NCBI GenBank assembly: GCA_034003325.1 | Contig: JAVEYW010000001.1 | Coordinates: 95,838-159,837, forward strand | Direction: 5' to 3' | Length of the DNA stretch: 64,000 nucleotides | DNA from: Desulfobacterales bacterium | Lineage (GTDB): Bacteria > Desulfobacterota > Desulfobacteria > Desulfobacterales > JAFDDL01 | In this document: one piece after another, positions 53,021 through 62,081 of the stretch | Numbering within the stretch: the stretch's first letter is position 1 | How the letters are laid out: each line of letters opens with the position of its first letter | Program-made: the position numbers and the translations under genes | Notes under the pieces: generated by a model | Seen by the model: only the letters and a program-made list of their open reading frames with translations | Told to the model about the DNA's origin: nothing | Databases searched by the model: none

Positions 53021-53572
53021 TCAAAGCCGCTGCGCCCGGTAACTGTTCCAGTATTGCTTATACCGGTATGTGGGACTTTCATTATGTACAAGGTCTCGAT
53101 GACAATCGACACATTTCTTCTCATACCCGGGCCGGGGGTACAACACAGTCTTATGGGCCAGCATCGCCCCCCGACGGTTCGGAATATATAATATGTTCCG
53201 GTGACATTTCAGGCATTGATCATTTTTCAGGCTCGCATAGGCCGCCTGCCGGTTCTTATCATGGTCGTATTGATCCTGCAAAAAATGCACGGCGACATCT
53301 TTAATACCATGAATCGTCTTGCTGAAAAAAAAGTTGATGGTATCGTGAGGCACGGGCAGGTGGCAATCCATGCAATCCGCGACAAATCCCTGTGCATTGT
53401 TGACATGGGTAGAAGTTTTCCAGGTATTATAAGCAAACTCAATCTCATGGCATGACGCGCAAAACTGCGGGGTAGACGTACGCACCATCGTATAATAGGT
53501 CATACTGAAAATCGGGAAAGCAATGAGAATACCAATACCGATAAGCAAAACGGACTTCAGGCTTCTTTTCAT
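53021..53572 (-). CDS. NapC/NirT/NrfH-type tetrahaem cytochrome c
   Basis: Membrane-anchored tetrahaem cytochrome of 183 residues. One N-terminal helix (SVLLIGIGILIAFPIFSMTYY) is followed by four haem sites: CASCH, CMDCH, CLKCH and CVDCH. The family takes electrons from menaquinol and passes them to a periplasmic reductase. With the octahaem gene 94 bp downstream it matches the HaoC/HaoA pair known from Campylobacterota and Desulfobacterota. An FNR-type palindrome and a -10 element lie upstream. Confidence 0.92.
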   Translation of the reverse strand: MKRSLKSVLLIGIGILIAFPIFSMTYYTMVRTSTPQFCASCHEIEFAYNTWKTSTHVNNAQGFVADCMDCHLPVPHDTINFFFSKTIHGIKDVAVHFLQDQYDHDKNRQAAYASLKNDQCLKCHRNILYIPNRRGAMLAHKTVLYPRPGYEKKCVDCHRDLVHNESPTYRYKQYWNSYRAQRL

Positions 53573-53652
53573 TTGTCTTTATCCGTGCCGTGCTGATGGG
53601 GGTTAGAAAAAATACGTCGGGAAATGGTTCCCGTGTTTCAGGCCTTACTGAC

Positions 53653-53695
53653 GATACTACTTAATATGACACACCAAATTGATGTAAATCAATTT
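53653..53695 (-). promoter_or_regulatory. FNR/CRP-type operator and promoter of the cytochrome operon
   Basis: A perfect palindrome AAATTGAT-GTAA-ATCAATTT (53676-53695) contains the full TTGAT-N4-ATCAA consensus. On the minus strand a TAGTAT -10 element follows at 53658-53653. This puts the operator centre near -40 of the implied start, the position for a class II activator. Members of this family (FNR, HcpR and others) share similar sites, so the regulator is not defined. Confidence 0.72.
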
Positions 53696-53746
53696 TTTTT
53701 CTCGCACCGAAAATAAATTGCCTGTAATTTCCTTCTCATTCGTGCT

Positions 53747-53775
53747 TTGACAATAGGCAGGTTTCACCTTAAATT
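53747..53775 (+). promoter_or_regulatory. Putative sigma70 promoter of cysE
   Basis: TTGACA (53747-53752), 17-bp spacer and TAAATT (53770-53775). It directs transcription to the right and is divergent from the cytochrome promoter. The leader contains composite element copy C. Confidence 0.55.
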
Positions 53776-53842
53776 GGACCCATAGGATAAAAAAATCGCA
53801 TCAATAAACCCCATAAGGATGAACCGCATGGAAGCGCCGCCT

Positions 53843-53969
53843 AATCCGGCAAAGCCGGATGCTGGGAGGCTGGGAGGTTGGGATGTCGGAAAATCTAAAA
53901 GGGCCATCTTCCTCCTACGGTAACAATACACGCAAAAGCGTGCATGTTTCCGAAAAAGAGCCTAAAGCC
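53843..53969. repeat. Composite dispersed element, copy C, overlapping cysE 5' end
   Basis: It starts with ATCCGGCAAAGCCGGAT, continues with three GCTGGGAGG units and ends with CACGCAAAAGCGTGCATGTTT (shown as CACGCAAAAGCGTGCATG). The central CCATCTTCCTCCTACGG part is diverged from copies A and B. The ATG of cysE lies inside it. Confidence 0.8.
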
Positions 53970-54899
53970 ACTCGGGAAGCTTGCAAAGCAGAACTCGGAA
54001 CCGTGACCAAATACCGGGAGCAGCTTCCGGCCATAGCAGACAAACTCATAGAGAGTTGCAATGACAATGAGTGTTATGTTCATGTGGATTATGAACCCAT
54101 TCCCTCCCGGGGGTCCGTCATTGAAATTATCGACCGGTTCAGGGAGATTATTTTCCCGGGCTATTTTTCCCGTGGCAAACTTGATCCGGTAAATCTTAAA
54201 TACGTTATGGGGCAGGCAGCCACCGCGCTTTACGATTTACTGGTGGAGCAAATCTGCAACAGCATTCGTCATGATTGCTTTCGCTATGATACTGCCTGCA
54301 GGGATTGCGGCGAAGAAAGCCACCGCATCGCCCTGGAAATGCTGGCCTCGGTACCGGATTTGAGAAAAACCTTATCCAAAGACGTCCGCGCCACTTTCGA
54401 AGGGGATCCGGCCGCGAAAAGTTACGATGAAATCATTTTCAGTTATCCGGGATTATATGCGCAGACCGTTTACCGCATCGCGCATCGGCTGCTGGAACTG
54501 AATGTGCCCGTATTGCCGAGAATCATGACCGAATACGCGCACAGCCATACCGGCATCGACATTCACCCGGGCGCCACTATCGGCGAACATTTCGTCATTG
54601 ATCACGGAACAGGGATAGTCATCGGCGAAACAACGGATATCGGCGATCATGTCCGCATATACCAAGGAGTGACGCTCGGCGCGCTGTCCCTGCCGCCCGA
54701 TGCGGGAAAGCGCTATCGGGGGAAAAAACGCCATCCGACCATTGAAAATGAGGTGATCATCTACTCGGGCGCAACGATTTTAGGCGGCGATACCGTTATC
54801 GGCGCTCGCTCCGTTATCGGCGGCAATGTGTGGTTGACCGAATCGGTGCCCCCCGATACGAAGGTTATTATGGAATCACCGAAACTGATATACAAATAG
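53883..54899 (+). CDS. cysE: Serine O-acetyltransferase
   Basis: Serine acetyltransferase of 338 residues from the ATG at 53883, making O-acetylserine for cysteine synthesis. The left-handed beta-helix is clear: [47 protein letters not shown]. The helical N-terminal part includes the conserved [19 protein letters not shown] and [14 protein letters not shown], typical of the EpsC-like group. The first 29 codons lie in a dispersed repeat, and the repeat provides GGGAGG five bases before the ATG. An ATG 8 codons earlier (53859) also lies within repeat units. The native start may once have been further downstream. cysK follows after 199 bp. Confidence 0.93.
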   Translation: MSENLKGPSSSYGNNTRKSVHVSEKEPKATREACKAELGTVTKYREQLPAIADKLIESCNDNECYVHVDYEPIPSRGSVIEIIDRFREIIFPGYFSRGKLDPVNLKYVMGQAATALYDLLVEQICNSIRHDCFRYDTACRDCGEESHRIALEMLASVPDLRKTLSKDVRATFEGDPAAKSYDEIIFSYPGLYAQTVYRIAHRLLELNVPVLPRIMTEYAHSHTGIDIHPGATIGEHFVIDHGTGIVIGETTDIGDHVRIYQGVTLGALSLPPDAGKRYRGKKRHPTIENEVIIYSGATILGGDTVIGARSVIGGNVWLTESVPPDTKVIMESPKLIYK

Positions 54900-55098
54900 G
54901 GCTGAGAGCGAAGTTTTAAGGGTTATGATTTCACAATTTCGATACCGTATCCATGAAACCGTGCACTAAGGGACACCGAATTTTTTGGTATACCGTTTAT
55001 GTGTTGCGTATTTTCGATTGACTGTCGGAATTGTAGGGGTTGCGGGTAATAGTCCACGTTAAGTATGTTGGCATTTTCTGATTTCCTAAGGAGTCGCG

Positions 55099-56025
55099 AT
55101 GAAGATATTTCCCGATGTCGGCGCCACCATCGGCGCAACGCCTCTGGTCCGTCTCAACCGAATCGCGCAAGGCATAGAGGCCGAACTATTTGCCAAGCTG
55201 GAATTTTTCAACCCGCTGGGAAGCGTCAAAGACCGCATTGCAATGGCAATGATTGAAGACGCAGAAGCGCAGGGGAAGATTTCCCCGGAAACCCTGATTG
55301 TCGAACCCACCAGCGGCAACACGGGGATTGCCCTGGCTTTCGTTTGTGCAGCCCGGGGATACCGCCTTTGTCTGACCATGCCTGAAACCATGAGTATCGA
55401 ACGCCGTCACCTGTTGAGGCATTTGGGCGCAGAACTCATTCTGACACCGGGTGCGCTCGGCATCAAAGGCGCTATCGAAAAAGCCAACAGCCTGGCGGCA
55501 AATCAGTCGAATTCCTTTATGCCCGATCAATTTAAAAACCCGGCCAACCCCGAAATTCACAGAAAGACAACAGCGGAGGAAATCTGGCGGGACACCGGCG
55601 GCGACATTGACATTCTCGTCGCGGGCATCGGCACGGGCGGCACCATTACCGGCGTGGGGCAGGTGATTAAACAACGAAATCCAAATTTTAAGGTCATCGC
55701 GGTGGAGCCGGCTGATTCACCGGTGCTCTCCGGTGGCAAGCCCGGCCCGCATAAAATTCAGGGCATCGGTGCGGGGTTTATTCCCGATGTGCTGGATCGA
55801 AGTATTATGGATGATATTGTCGCGGTCACCAACGAAGATGCATTTGAAACCGCCCGGGCGCTTGCCCGTATGGAGGGAATCCTGTGCGGCATCTCGTCGG
55901 GGGCTGCGGTTTGGGCCGCCATGACGGTAGCCCGCAAAAAAGAATTCAAGGGCAAACGAATCGTCGCCATTATCCCCAGCACGGGCGAACGCTACATCAG
56001 CACGGATCTTTTCAAAAAAGACTAA
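55099..56025 (+). CDS. cysK: Cysteine synthase A
   Basis: PLP-dependent O-acetylserine sulfhydrylase of 308 residues. The PLP lysine is in [13 protein letters not shown], the substrate loop is [11 protein letters not shown] and the phosphate-binding loop [22 protein letters not shown] and [15 protein letters not shown] complete the family pattern. AAGGAG lies six bases before the ATG. It works with cysE directly upstream and may form the cysteine synthase complex. Confidence 0.97.
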   Translation: MKIFPDVGATIGATPLVRLNRIAQGIEAELFAKLEFFNPLGSVKDRIAMAMIEDAEAQGKISPETLIVEPTSGNTGIALAFVCAARGYRLCLTMPETMSIERRHLLRHLGAELILTPGALGIKGAIEKANSLAANQSNSFMPDQFKNPANPEIHRKTTAEEIWRDTGGDIDILVAGIGTGGTITGVGQVIKQRNPNFKVIAVEPADSPVLSGGKPGPHKIQGIGAGFIPDVLDRSIMDDIVAVTNEDAFETARALARMEGILCGISSGAAVWAAMTVARKKEFKGKRIVAIIPSTGERYISTDLFKKD

Positions 56026-56065
56026 CCGCGCCAATCGCGCATTTCCAAAGAACAGGAGGTGACAC

Positions 56066-56314
56066 ATGTTTGATAAAAAAGAACTTTGCAATAAAATAAT
56101 TGAGATATATCCGGATATCGGAGCATGCGGCATTGATGTGACGGTGGACTATGACGAAAAAGAAAAGGCCTACGTGGTCCATCTAGAAAAAGACGGTCGC
56201 CGGCTCAAAACATACCTTCAAGACGGAGATGCGGAAAATTGTATATCCGGAAAGCAATGCGTTAGTTTGGGCATTGAAATCGCACAATTAAGGGACAATG
56301 TTCAAAAACTATGA
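56066..56314 (+). CDS. Small conserved protein, unknown function
   Basis: Protein of 82 residues, 40 bp downstream of cysK, with AGGAGGTG 5-6 bases before the ATG. The sequence ACGIDVTVDYDEKEKAYVVHL, then LKTYLQDGDAENCISGKQCVSLGIEIAQL (given in part as ENCISGKQCVSLGIEIAQL), has conserved Cys residues and looks like a small alpha/beta domain. I recall similar proteins from Desulfobacterota, without a function. It may use cysteine or act in sulfur metabolism because of its position, but this is only a hint. Confidence 0.7.
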   Translation: MFDKKELCNKIIEIYPDIGACGIDVTVDYDEKEKAYVVHLEKDGRRLKTYLQDGDAENCISGKQCVSLGIEIAQLRDNVQKL

Positions 56315-56318
56315 CCTC

Positions 56319-56433
56319 ATCCGGCAAAGCCGGATGCTGGAAGGCTGGGATGCTGGGAGGCATAAAAGCCATCTTTCACTTTCAGCGCATATACATGCAA
56401 AAGCGTGCATGTTTATAGTAAAGGGTCTAATCC
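56319..56433. repeat. Composite dispersed element, copy B
   Basis: Structure: ATCCGGCAAAGCCGGAT hairpin, three GCTGGGA-type units, CCATCTTTCACTTTCAGCG, and CATGCAAAAGCGTGCATG hairpin. It lies between the small conserved gene and fumC and is the best match to copy A. Confidence 0.87.
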
Positions 56434-56481
56434 GGGGGTTGGAAACAGCCCCCGAAAACTTAAATCACATGCGCTACCACG

Positions 56482-57864
56482 ATGAAGCCTGAAAACCCAA
56501 CCAGAGACGAGACAGACGCTCTCGGCAGCGTTCGTGTGCCGCAACATGTTTACTACGGCGCACAGACACAACGTGCAGCGGACAATTTCCCCATCAGCGG
56601 TCTGGTCTTCCCGAAGTCGTTCATTCACGCGCTATCGTTGCTGAAAAAATGCGCGGCCGAAACAAACCGGGAACTCGGACTGCTGTCACCTGAACTTGCG
56701 GCGGCTATCGTTACCGCCGCAAATGAGGTGATGGCTGGAAAAATGGCGGATCAATTTATCGTGGATGTTTTTCAAACCGGGTCCGGCACATCCACCAATA
56801 TGAATATGAATGAAGTTCTGGCGTCCCGTGCCAATGAAATTCTCACCGGGAAAAAGGGCGGGAAAGTACCCGTTCACCCGAATGATCACGTCAATCAGAG
56901 CCAATCGAGCAATGACGTGATACCATCGGTTATTCATATGGCCACCCTGGACCAGATCAAAAACAGGTTAACCCCTGCACTGCAGGGTCTTTTCTCAGCC
57001 CTGTCCGCAAAGGCGGCGGAATTTGAAGGCATCCAAAAAATCGGTCGTACCCACCTTCAGGATGCCGTGCCCATCAGCCTTGGAGACGAGTTTTCCGGAT
57101 ATGCGGCACAAATTCAACGCGGTCTTGATCGCCTTGCCGCCGTGGAAGGCAGGCTCTCGGAACTCACGCTCGGGGGAACCGCCGTCGGTACCGGCCTCAA
57201 TGCCCCGCCGCTATTCGCAGACAAGGCCATTGCGCGCATCGCTTCAGAAACCGGAATTTCTTTTCGTAAAACCGGCAACCATTTTCAGGCACAGGCTACT
57301 CAGGATACAGCGGTGGAAACCAGTGCTATTCTGCGAACCATTGCCACCAGCCTTTTTAAAATTGCAAATGATATCAGGTGGCTTTCGTCCGGTCCCCGTT
57401 GCGGCATCGGAGAGCTGACCCTTCCCGCCATGCAGCCGGGCTCCTCCATCATGCCGGGGAAAATCAACCCGGTCATTCCCGAAGCGGTCATGCAGGTGGC
57501 AATGCAGATCTGCGGCAATGACACAACGATTATGATGGCGGGACAATCCGGCAATTTCGAACTGAATACGGCCTTGCCTGTCATTGCATACAACTTGCTG
57601 CAATCCATAGAACTGCTTTCCACCGCATCCACCGTTTTCAACCATAAATGTGTTCAGGGTATCGACGCCAACCGGGCGGCCTGCAAGGCATATCTTGATA
57701 AAAGTTTAGCCCTGGCGACAGTGCTGGTTCCCCACATCGGCTATGACCGAGCAGCGCAACTTGCTAAAATCGCTTATGAAAAAGGGGAAAAAATTCCGGA
57801 AACGGCAAGAAGGGAAAAAGTGCTGCCTGATAATATACTGAATATGCTGTTTGAATCAAAATAG
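56482..57864 (+). CDS. fumC: Fumarate hydratase class II
   Basis: Fumarase of 460 residues of the fumarase/aspartase superfamily, interconverting fumarate and malate. The N-terminal VPQHVYYGAQTQRAADNFPISG, the middle TGSGTSTNMNMNEV and NQSQSSNDVIPS, and the catalytic loop signature GSSIMPGKINPVIPE are present. The full length is normal. The upstream gap holds composite element copy B. Aspartase is an alternative in the superfamily, but the motifs favour fumarase C. Confidence 0.95.
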   Translation: MKPENPTRDETDALGSVRVPQHVYYGAQTQRAADNFPISGLVFPKSFIHALSLLKKCAAETNRELGLLSPELAAAIVTAANEVMAGKMADQFIVDVFQTGSGTSTNMNMNEVLASRANEILTGKKGGKVPVHPNDHVNQSQSSNDVIPSVIHMATLDQIKNRLTPALQGLFSALSAKAAEFEGIQKIGRTHLQDAVPISLGDEFSGYAAQIQRGLDRLAAVEGRLSELTLGGTAVGTGLNAPPLFADKAIARIASETGISFRKTGNHFQAQATQDTAVETSAILRTIATSLFKIANDIRWLSSGPRCGIGELTLPAMQPGSSIMPGKINPVIPEAVMQVAMQICGNDTTIMMAGQSGNFELNTALPVIAYNLLQSIELLSTASTVFNHKCVQGIDANRAACKAYLDKSLALATVLVPHIGYDRAAQLAKIAYEKGEKIPETARREKVLPDNILNMLFESK

Positions 57865-57889
57865 AATGGGCAAGATTATTTGATTAATT

Positions 57890-58132
57890 TCATTCCTCTT
57901 TTTGGGGGTGATGAATAAAAGGCCTGCTTTCAAACCGGGGTTTTCGCCGGTCAAATCCTCTTCGGCGGTCGTTATTCGACCTTCTTTCAGGCAAATATCC
58001 ACTATAAGAAAACTGGCGTCTGTCCAATCCGGATCGCCTTCCCCCGTTATCTCTGAGTCTGATGGCGTCCATCAAATCATCCATCGATTCCCCCATAACA
58101 TTCGCACCCCTCGGTGTCGGTGTCTGTTTCAT
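57890..58132 (-). CDS. Small Arg/Asp-rich protein, unknown function
   Basis: Protein of 80 residues with an unusual basic repeat: GGRRSGLDRRQFSY, LPERRSNNDRRRGFDRR. The RRSGxDRR-type motif is one I have seen in short proteins of Desulfobacterota and beside PilZ-like proteins, but I know of no function. It converges on fumC, with 25 bp between stops. Membrane segments and signal peptide are absent. Confidence 0.6.
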   Translation of the reverse strand: MKQTPTPRGANVMGESMDDLMDAIRLRDNGGRRSGLDRRQFSYSGYLPERRSNNDRRRGFDRRKPRFESRPFIHHPQKEE

Positions 58133-58989
58133 AAACCATATTCTTTTCTCAGCGCTGATCTAGCCCCGAAAACCTATGATCCGTCATAAAAAGGACCTAA
58201 AATTTTATGCCGTATCCGGGTTATGTTTCTAACGCGATCATGTTGACGGCAACACGCCTCGCTTCGGTCTAATGCCGGCAATTTGTCTAACGGTTGAACC
58301 ATACAATACAAAATTTTAAAAAAGCCATGACTCCTTTCGGAAGCAATAAAGCAAATGACGGGCATCTGCTATGCCATGGCCAACGCAACAATATTTGAAT
58401 TTCATATATGCAAATATCGTACACAAAGCTGTTCGTTTTTTGTTTATTTTTTATTACAACGGGTTAAAAAAACCCGCCGATCCGCGTCGTGCCAAATAAG
58501 ACATCAATTACCTAATTATTATGGCATATATTACCCACTGTCTGTGGTCTAAAGTAGCCAAATCAGGCACAAAAACAAGAAGGCGCAGTTAAGTTCGCCC
58601 GGTATCACCGGCTTTGCCCGCTTCGACAAAAGACTCGAGACGAGTAATCAAGTTAAAAGTATAACTTACACCAACAGAAAGCTATTATTATAAAATTCTT
58701 TATGCGAGTAAATCCTGTTCCAGTTTCTCCGGTAAAATATCGAACGCTGAAATTGACGCGCGTTAAGCTTTGCCGATATGGCACCGGTCTATTTTACCAA
58801 GGCCCAAATTCACTTTTACTATTCAACATCAGACGGCCGCAAAGGGTTTCTCCTTGACTCCGAGGGGTGATTTTCATATGGTGTCAAGCAGAATCGTTCG
58901 TTGGCGGAGCGGTTTTATTTCCATCATCCCGATGCATTATATGCTGTTCAATCGTTTCAACTTCTAACACCAACAAGTTTTTCGATCCT
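58133..58989. other. 857-bp region without a recognised gene
   Basis: The stretch is AT-rich in its first half. It has a short hairpin CGGGTTAAAAAAACCCG near 58460 without a clear T tract on either strand. A reading frame at 58776 runs 31 codons and stops; a longer frame entering the importer gene from 58867 lacks coding character. No RNA gene was identified. A promoter for the importer operon should be in the last 200 bp. Confidence 0.5.
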
Positions 58990-61092
58990 ATGGGCACCAG
59001 AAAACTTCTTATTTTGCTCCCGGTCGTCACCCTCATCGTACTGCTTCAGTCTTATTTTTGGGTGCCGACCTACGAAGCGCAAACCAAGGGAAACCCGCAT
59101 CGGCTTGATGATTATATTACCGGATCCATAGGAGATGCCGGCATGCTCAATCCGATTTTATCCTCGGATTCGGCCAGCAGTGAAATCGAGGCACTGGTGT
59201 TCGAGGGATTAATCGACAGGGATGAGCAGTTGCGCTATCGGGGACGCCTTGCCAAAGATTGGCAAATTTATGAGGAAGCCTATTTTTATATCAACGAAAC
59301 CGCCCTCATTCCGGGATTCGCCCGGGCAGCCAGTGCCGAGGCGGTGGCGGCGTTTTTGAAGGAAACCCTCCCCAAGGCTTGGCCTCATGTAACCGAAGTA
59401 TCGCTGCTACCGCCGGAACGCTTTGACATCGAGAAAAACGGTTCCGATAACGCCCTTCCCGCTGAAGCAAAGAAAATCACCGTTTCCATTTCGGCACCGG
59501 CCCGCATCAAGCTGACCCTTTCCCGGGTCGACCCGGAACTTTTTGAAAACCTCGGCACATTTCTCGGCCCGAATTATTTTAAGGCCTTTCCGTCCGAAAA
59601 ATATGTAAGCTTTCCCTCCCCGGTTTCCGATGCCACCTCTCTTGCCGCTGCGCTTCTACCGTCAACCGAGCACAATCCGATCCTTCTGTTTCATCTGCGG
59701 CCGAATGTCACCTTTCACGACGGGCATGGGGTGGATGCAAGGGATGTCCAATTCACCTATGAAGCGATCGTTAATCCCCGAAACCTCTCCCCCAGAATTC
59801 CGGATTATGAACCGGTCAAAGCCGTGCAGGTGGTAGACCCGCTGACGGTCAAAATCATTTATAAACGGCTTTACTCTCCTGCCATTTCAAGCTGGGCCAT
59901 GGGGATTTTACCGGAGCACCTGCTTAACGATCAGGCGTTAAAAAAAGAAGCCGGCCGCCTGGGAAAAGATCCGTCCGATTTTTCCATGAGAAACAGCGGG
60001 GTTAACCAGCACCCGGTGGGGTGCGGTCCGTTCAGATTTCGGGAATGGCGTTCCGATCAGCACATCGTACTCGACCGGTTTGATGACTACTGGGAAGGCG
60101 CCCCCCACTACAAGCGGTATATTTTTCGCATCATTCCCGATGTCCTCACGCAGGAAATGGAGTTTTACGCAGGAACAGTCGATAATTACGGGGTTCAACC
60201 CCATCAGGTGGCGCGCCTGGTCAAGGACACGAGATTTCAAAATTTTTCGGGCGTCTCCTTTGGTTATTCCTACATCGGCTACAACATGCGGCGTGAGCCC
60301 TTTAACGATCCCAGAGTCCGCCGGGCGCTGGGAATGGCCATCGATACGAATAAAATCATTCGGTATGTGCTTGACGGGCAGGCGGAGCCCATCACCGGCC
60401 CTTTTGTCAAACAAACGGACTATTATAATCATGAGGTGCCGCCGCTTGCCTACGACCCCGAGGGCGCCCTGGCCCTGCTGGCATCCGCGGGCTGGAAAAA
60501 AAACAGCCGGGGCATTCTTGAAAAAAACGGCAAGCCTTTCCAGTTCACCCTGATCACGAATAACGGAAACGATCAGCGCCGTGCCATTTTGGCCATTGCG
60601 CAGGATGCCTGGAAACGGATCGGCATTGATGTGCGCACGGATTTATTGGAATGGTCGGTGTTTATTCAAAAACGGGTTAATCAGCTCGATTTTGACGCGC
60701 TGATTCTGGGCTGGCAGATGGGCATCGACCCGGATCTTTACCAACTCTGGCATTCAAGTCAGACAAACCCTTACCAACTCAATTTTGTAAGCTTTAAAAA
60801 CCCCGAGGCCGACGATCTGATCATTAAAATCAGGCAGGAATACAACCATGAACGCCAGGTCGCTTATTGCCGTCGCCTGCACCGGATTATCGCCGACGCC
60901 CAGCCCTATACCTTTCTCTATGTGGGCAAATGGACGGCGGTATTGGACAAGCGCATTGTGATCAAGGAAACCGGCCCGGACGGCCATTCACGGTATAAAA
61001 AGATTACCCCGACGAAAACCGGAAATTTCAACTTCCATTTCAACCGATGGATCAAGCTCAGTGAACCGCCGGTATTTGCGGCGGGAGGCTAA
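58990..61092 (+). CDS. ABC importer substrate-binding protein (peptide/nickel class)
   Basis: Family 5 solute-binding protein of 700 residues. A single N-terminal hydrophobic segment (LLILLPVVTLIVLLQSYFW) without a lipobox suggests a membrane anchor. The start MGTRKLLIL fits; a longer frame from 58867 lacks a signal-like beginning. Conserved segments include LNPILSSDSASSEIEALVFEGL, LRPNVTFHDGHGVDARDVQFTYEA (shortened: FHDGHGVDARDVQFTYEA) and YNMRREPFNDPRVRRALGMAID. About 130 extra residues (roughly 90-230) lie between DWQIYEE and FHLRPNVTF, where usual members have a short link. It starts an operon with two permeases and an ATPase. Confidence 0.9.
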   Translation: MGTRKLLILLPVVTLIVLLQSYFWVPTYEAQTKGNPHRLDDYITGSIGDAGMLNPILSSDSASSEIEALVFEGLIDRDEQLRYRGRLAKDWQIYEEAYFYINETALIPGFARAASAEAVAAFLKETLPKAWPHVTEVSLLPPERFDIEKNGSDNALPAEAKKITVSISAPARIKLTLSRVDPELFENLGTFLGPNYFKAFPSEKYVSFPSPVSDATSLAAALLPSTEHNPILLFHLRPNVTFHDGHGVDARDVQFTYEAIVNPRNLSPRIPDYEPVKAVQVVDPLTVKIIYKRLYSPAISSWAMGILPEHLLNDQALKKEAGRLGKDPSDFSMRNSGVNQHPVGCGPFRFREWRSDQHIVLDRFDDYWEGAPHYKRYIFRIIPDVLTQEMEFYAGTVDNYGVQPHQVARLVKDTRFQNFSGVSFGYSYIGYNMRREPFNDPRVRRALGMAIDTNKIIRYVLDGQAEPITGPFVKQTDYYNHEVPPLAYDPEGALALLASAGWKKNSRGILEKNGKPFQFTLITNNGNDQRRAILAIAQDAWKRIGIDVRTDLLEWSVFIQKRVNQLDFDALILGWQMGIDPDLYQLWHSSQTNPYQLNFVSFKNPEADDLIIKIRQEYNHERQVAYCRRLHRIIADAQPYTFLYVGKWTAVLDKRIVIKETGPDGHSRYKKITPTKTGNFNFHFNRWIKLSEPPVFAAGG

Positions 61093-61118
61093 CCGTAAAA
61101 ATTCAAGGATATACGCCC

Positions 61119-62081
61119 ATGCTTTCATTTATCGGCCGCAGCCTGACCCAGAAACTTGTAACGCTTTTTTTTGTTTCCATTGTCTCGTTTCTGATCATTC
61201 ATTTGGCCCCCGGAAAACCGAGTCAGGTGGATCCGCTGAATCCCAAGTTCACGCCTGAAGTGGTCGAGCGGTTTCGCAAGGCCTTTCATCTGGATAAACC
61301 CCTGCATGTGCAATACTGGTATTTTTACAGAAACCTCTTTACCGGAAACACCCTTTCCTGGAAGGATAACCAACCGGTCTTAAAAAAAATATGGGAACGG
61401 TTTATCAACAGCCTGCCGCTGTTTATCGTGGGCACCATTTTAACCTGGACCTTGTCGTTCCCGGTAGGAATCCGTTCGGCCATTCGCCGTGGCGGCGTGT
61501 TTGATCGAAGCGCCACCTTTATCGCCTACCTTCTCATTTCCATTCCTGGCTTTTATTTCGCCTATATTTTAATCATCTTTGTGGTAAAATGGTTTCATGT
61601 GCCGGTGATCGGCATGGAAACCTTCGGCATGGCCGACGCCCCACCACTCGTCATGGTCATGGACCGGATTTGGCATCTGGTGATTCCTTCGGTGCTGGGC
61701 GCCACCGGCGGAATCGCATTTTTATCCCGATACGTGCGAAGCCAGATGCTGGAAGTGCAAAGCCAGGATTACGTCCGAACCGCCCGCGCCAAGGGCTTGC
61801 CCGCGGAAATGGTGTATTATAAGCATGCCCTGAGAAATGCGCTGCTTCCGTTTGTCACCATGTTCGGCCTGATCCTGCCGGGGCTGATCGGCGGATCGGT
61901 CATCATCGAGTCGATTTTCTCGTGGCCCGGCATGGGCCGCATGGCGTATGAGGCCATTCTTGCCAGGGATTATCCGGTGATTTTAACCGTCAACTTTGTT
62001 TCGGCCATTCTGGTATTGATGGGAACCCTTCTATCAGATCTCTTATACACGATCGTTGATCCAAGGATACGCCTGTCATGA
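61119..62081 (+). CDS. ABC importer permease (DppB/OppB-like)
   Basis: Inner-membrane permease of 320 residues with six helices. The N-terminal FVSIVSFLIIHLAPGKP is typical of DppB/OppB. The EAA loop is VRTARAKGLPAEMVYYKHALRNALLPFVT (shortened: RTARAKGLPAEMVYYKHALRN), which contacts the ATPase. It begins 26 bp after the binding-protein gene, and its stop overlaps the next gene by 4 bp (ATGA). Confidence 0.93.
   Translation: MLSFIGRSLTQKLVTLFFVSIVSFLIIHLAPGKPSQVDPLNPKFTPEVVERFRKAFHLDKPLHVQYWYFYRNLFTGNTLSWKDNQPVLKKIWERFINSLPLFIVGTILTWTLSFPVGIRSAIRRGGVFDRSATFIAYLLISIPGFYFAYILIIFVVKWFHVPVIGMETFGMADAPPLVMVMDRIWHLVIPSVLGATGGIAFLSRYVRSQMLEVQSQDYVRTARAKGLPAEMVYYKHALRNALLPFVTMFGLILPGLIGGSVIIESIFSWPGMGRMAYEAILARDYPVILTVNFVSAILVLMGTLLSDLLYTIVDPRIRLS

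Noticed and set aside
54990-55070. A sigma70 promoter for cysK
   Set aside because: TTGACT is present, but no -10 element lies at 16-18 bp, so cysK may be read from the cysE promoter.
58450-58480. Hairpin CGGGTTAAAAAAACCCG as a terminator
   Set aside because: Neither strand has a T tract directly after the stem.
58776-58868. Short frame followed by an in-frame TGA as a possible selenoprotein or broken gene
   Set aside because: Only about 31 codons, no recognised family, no visible selenocysteine insertion hairpin, and the downstream frame enters the importer gene out of phase.
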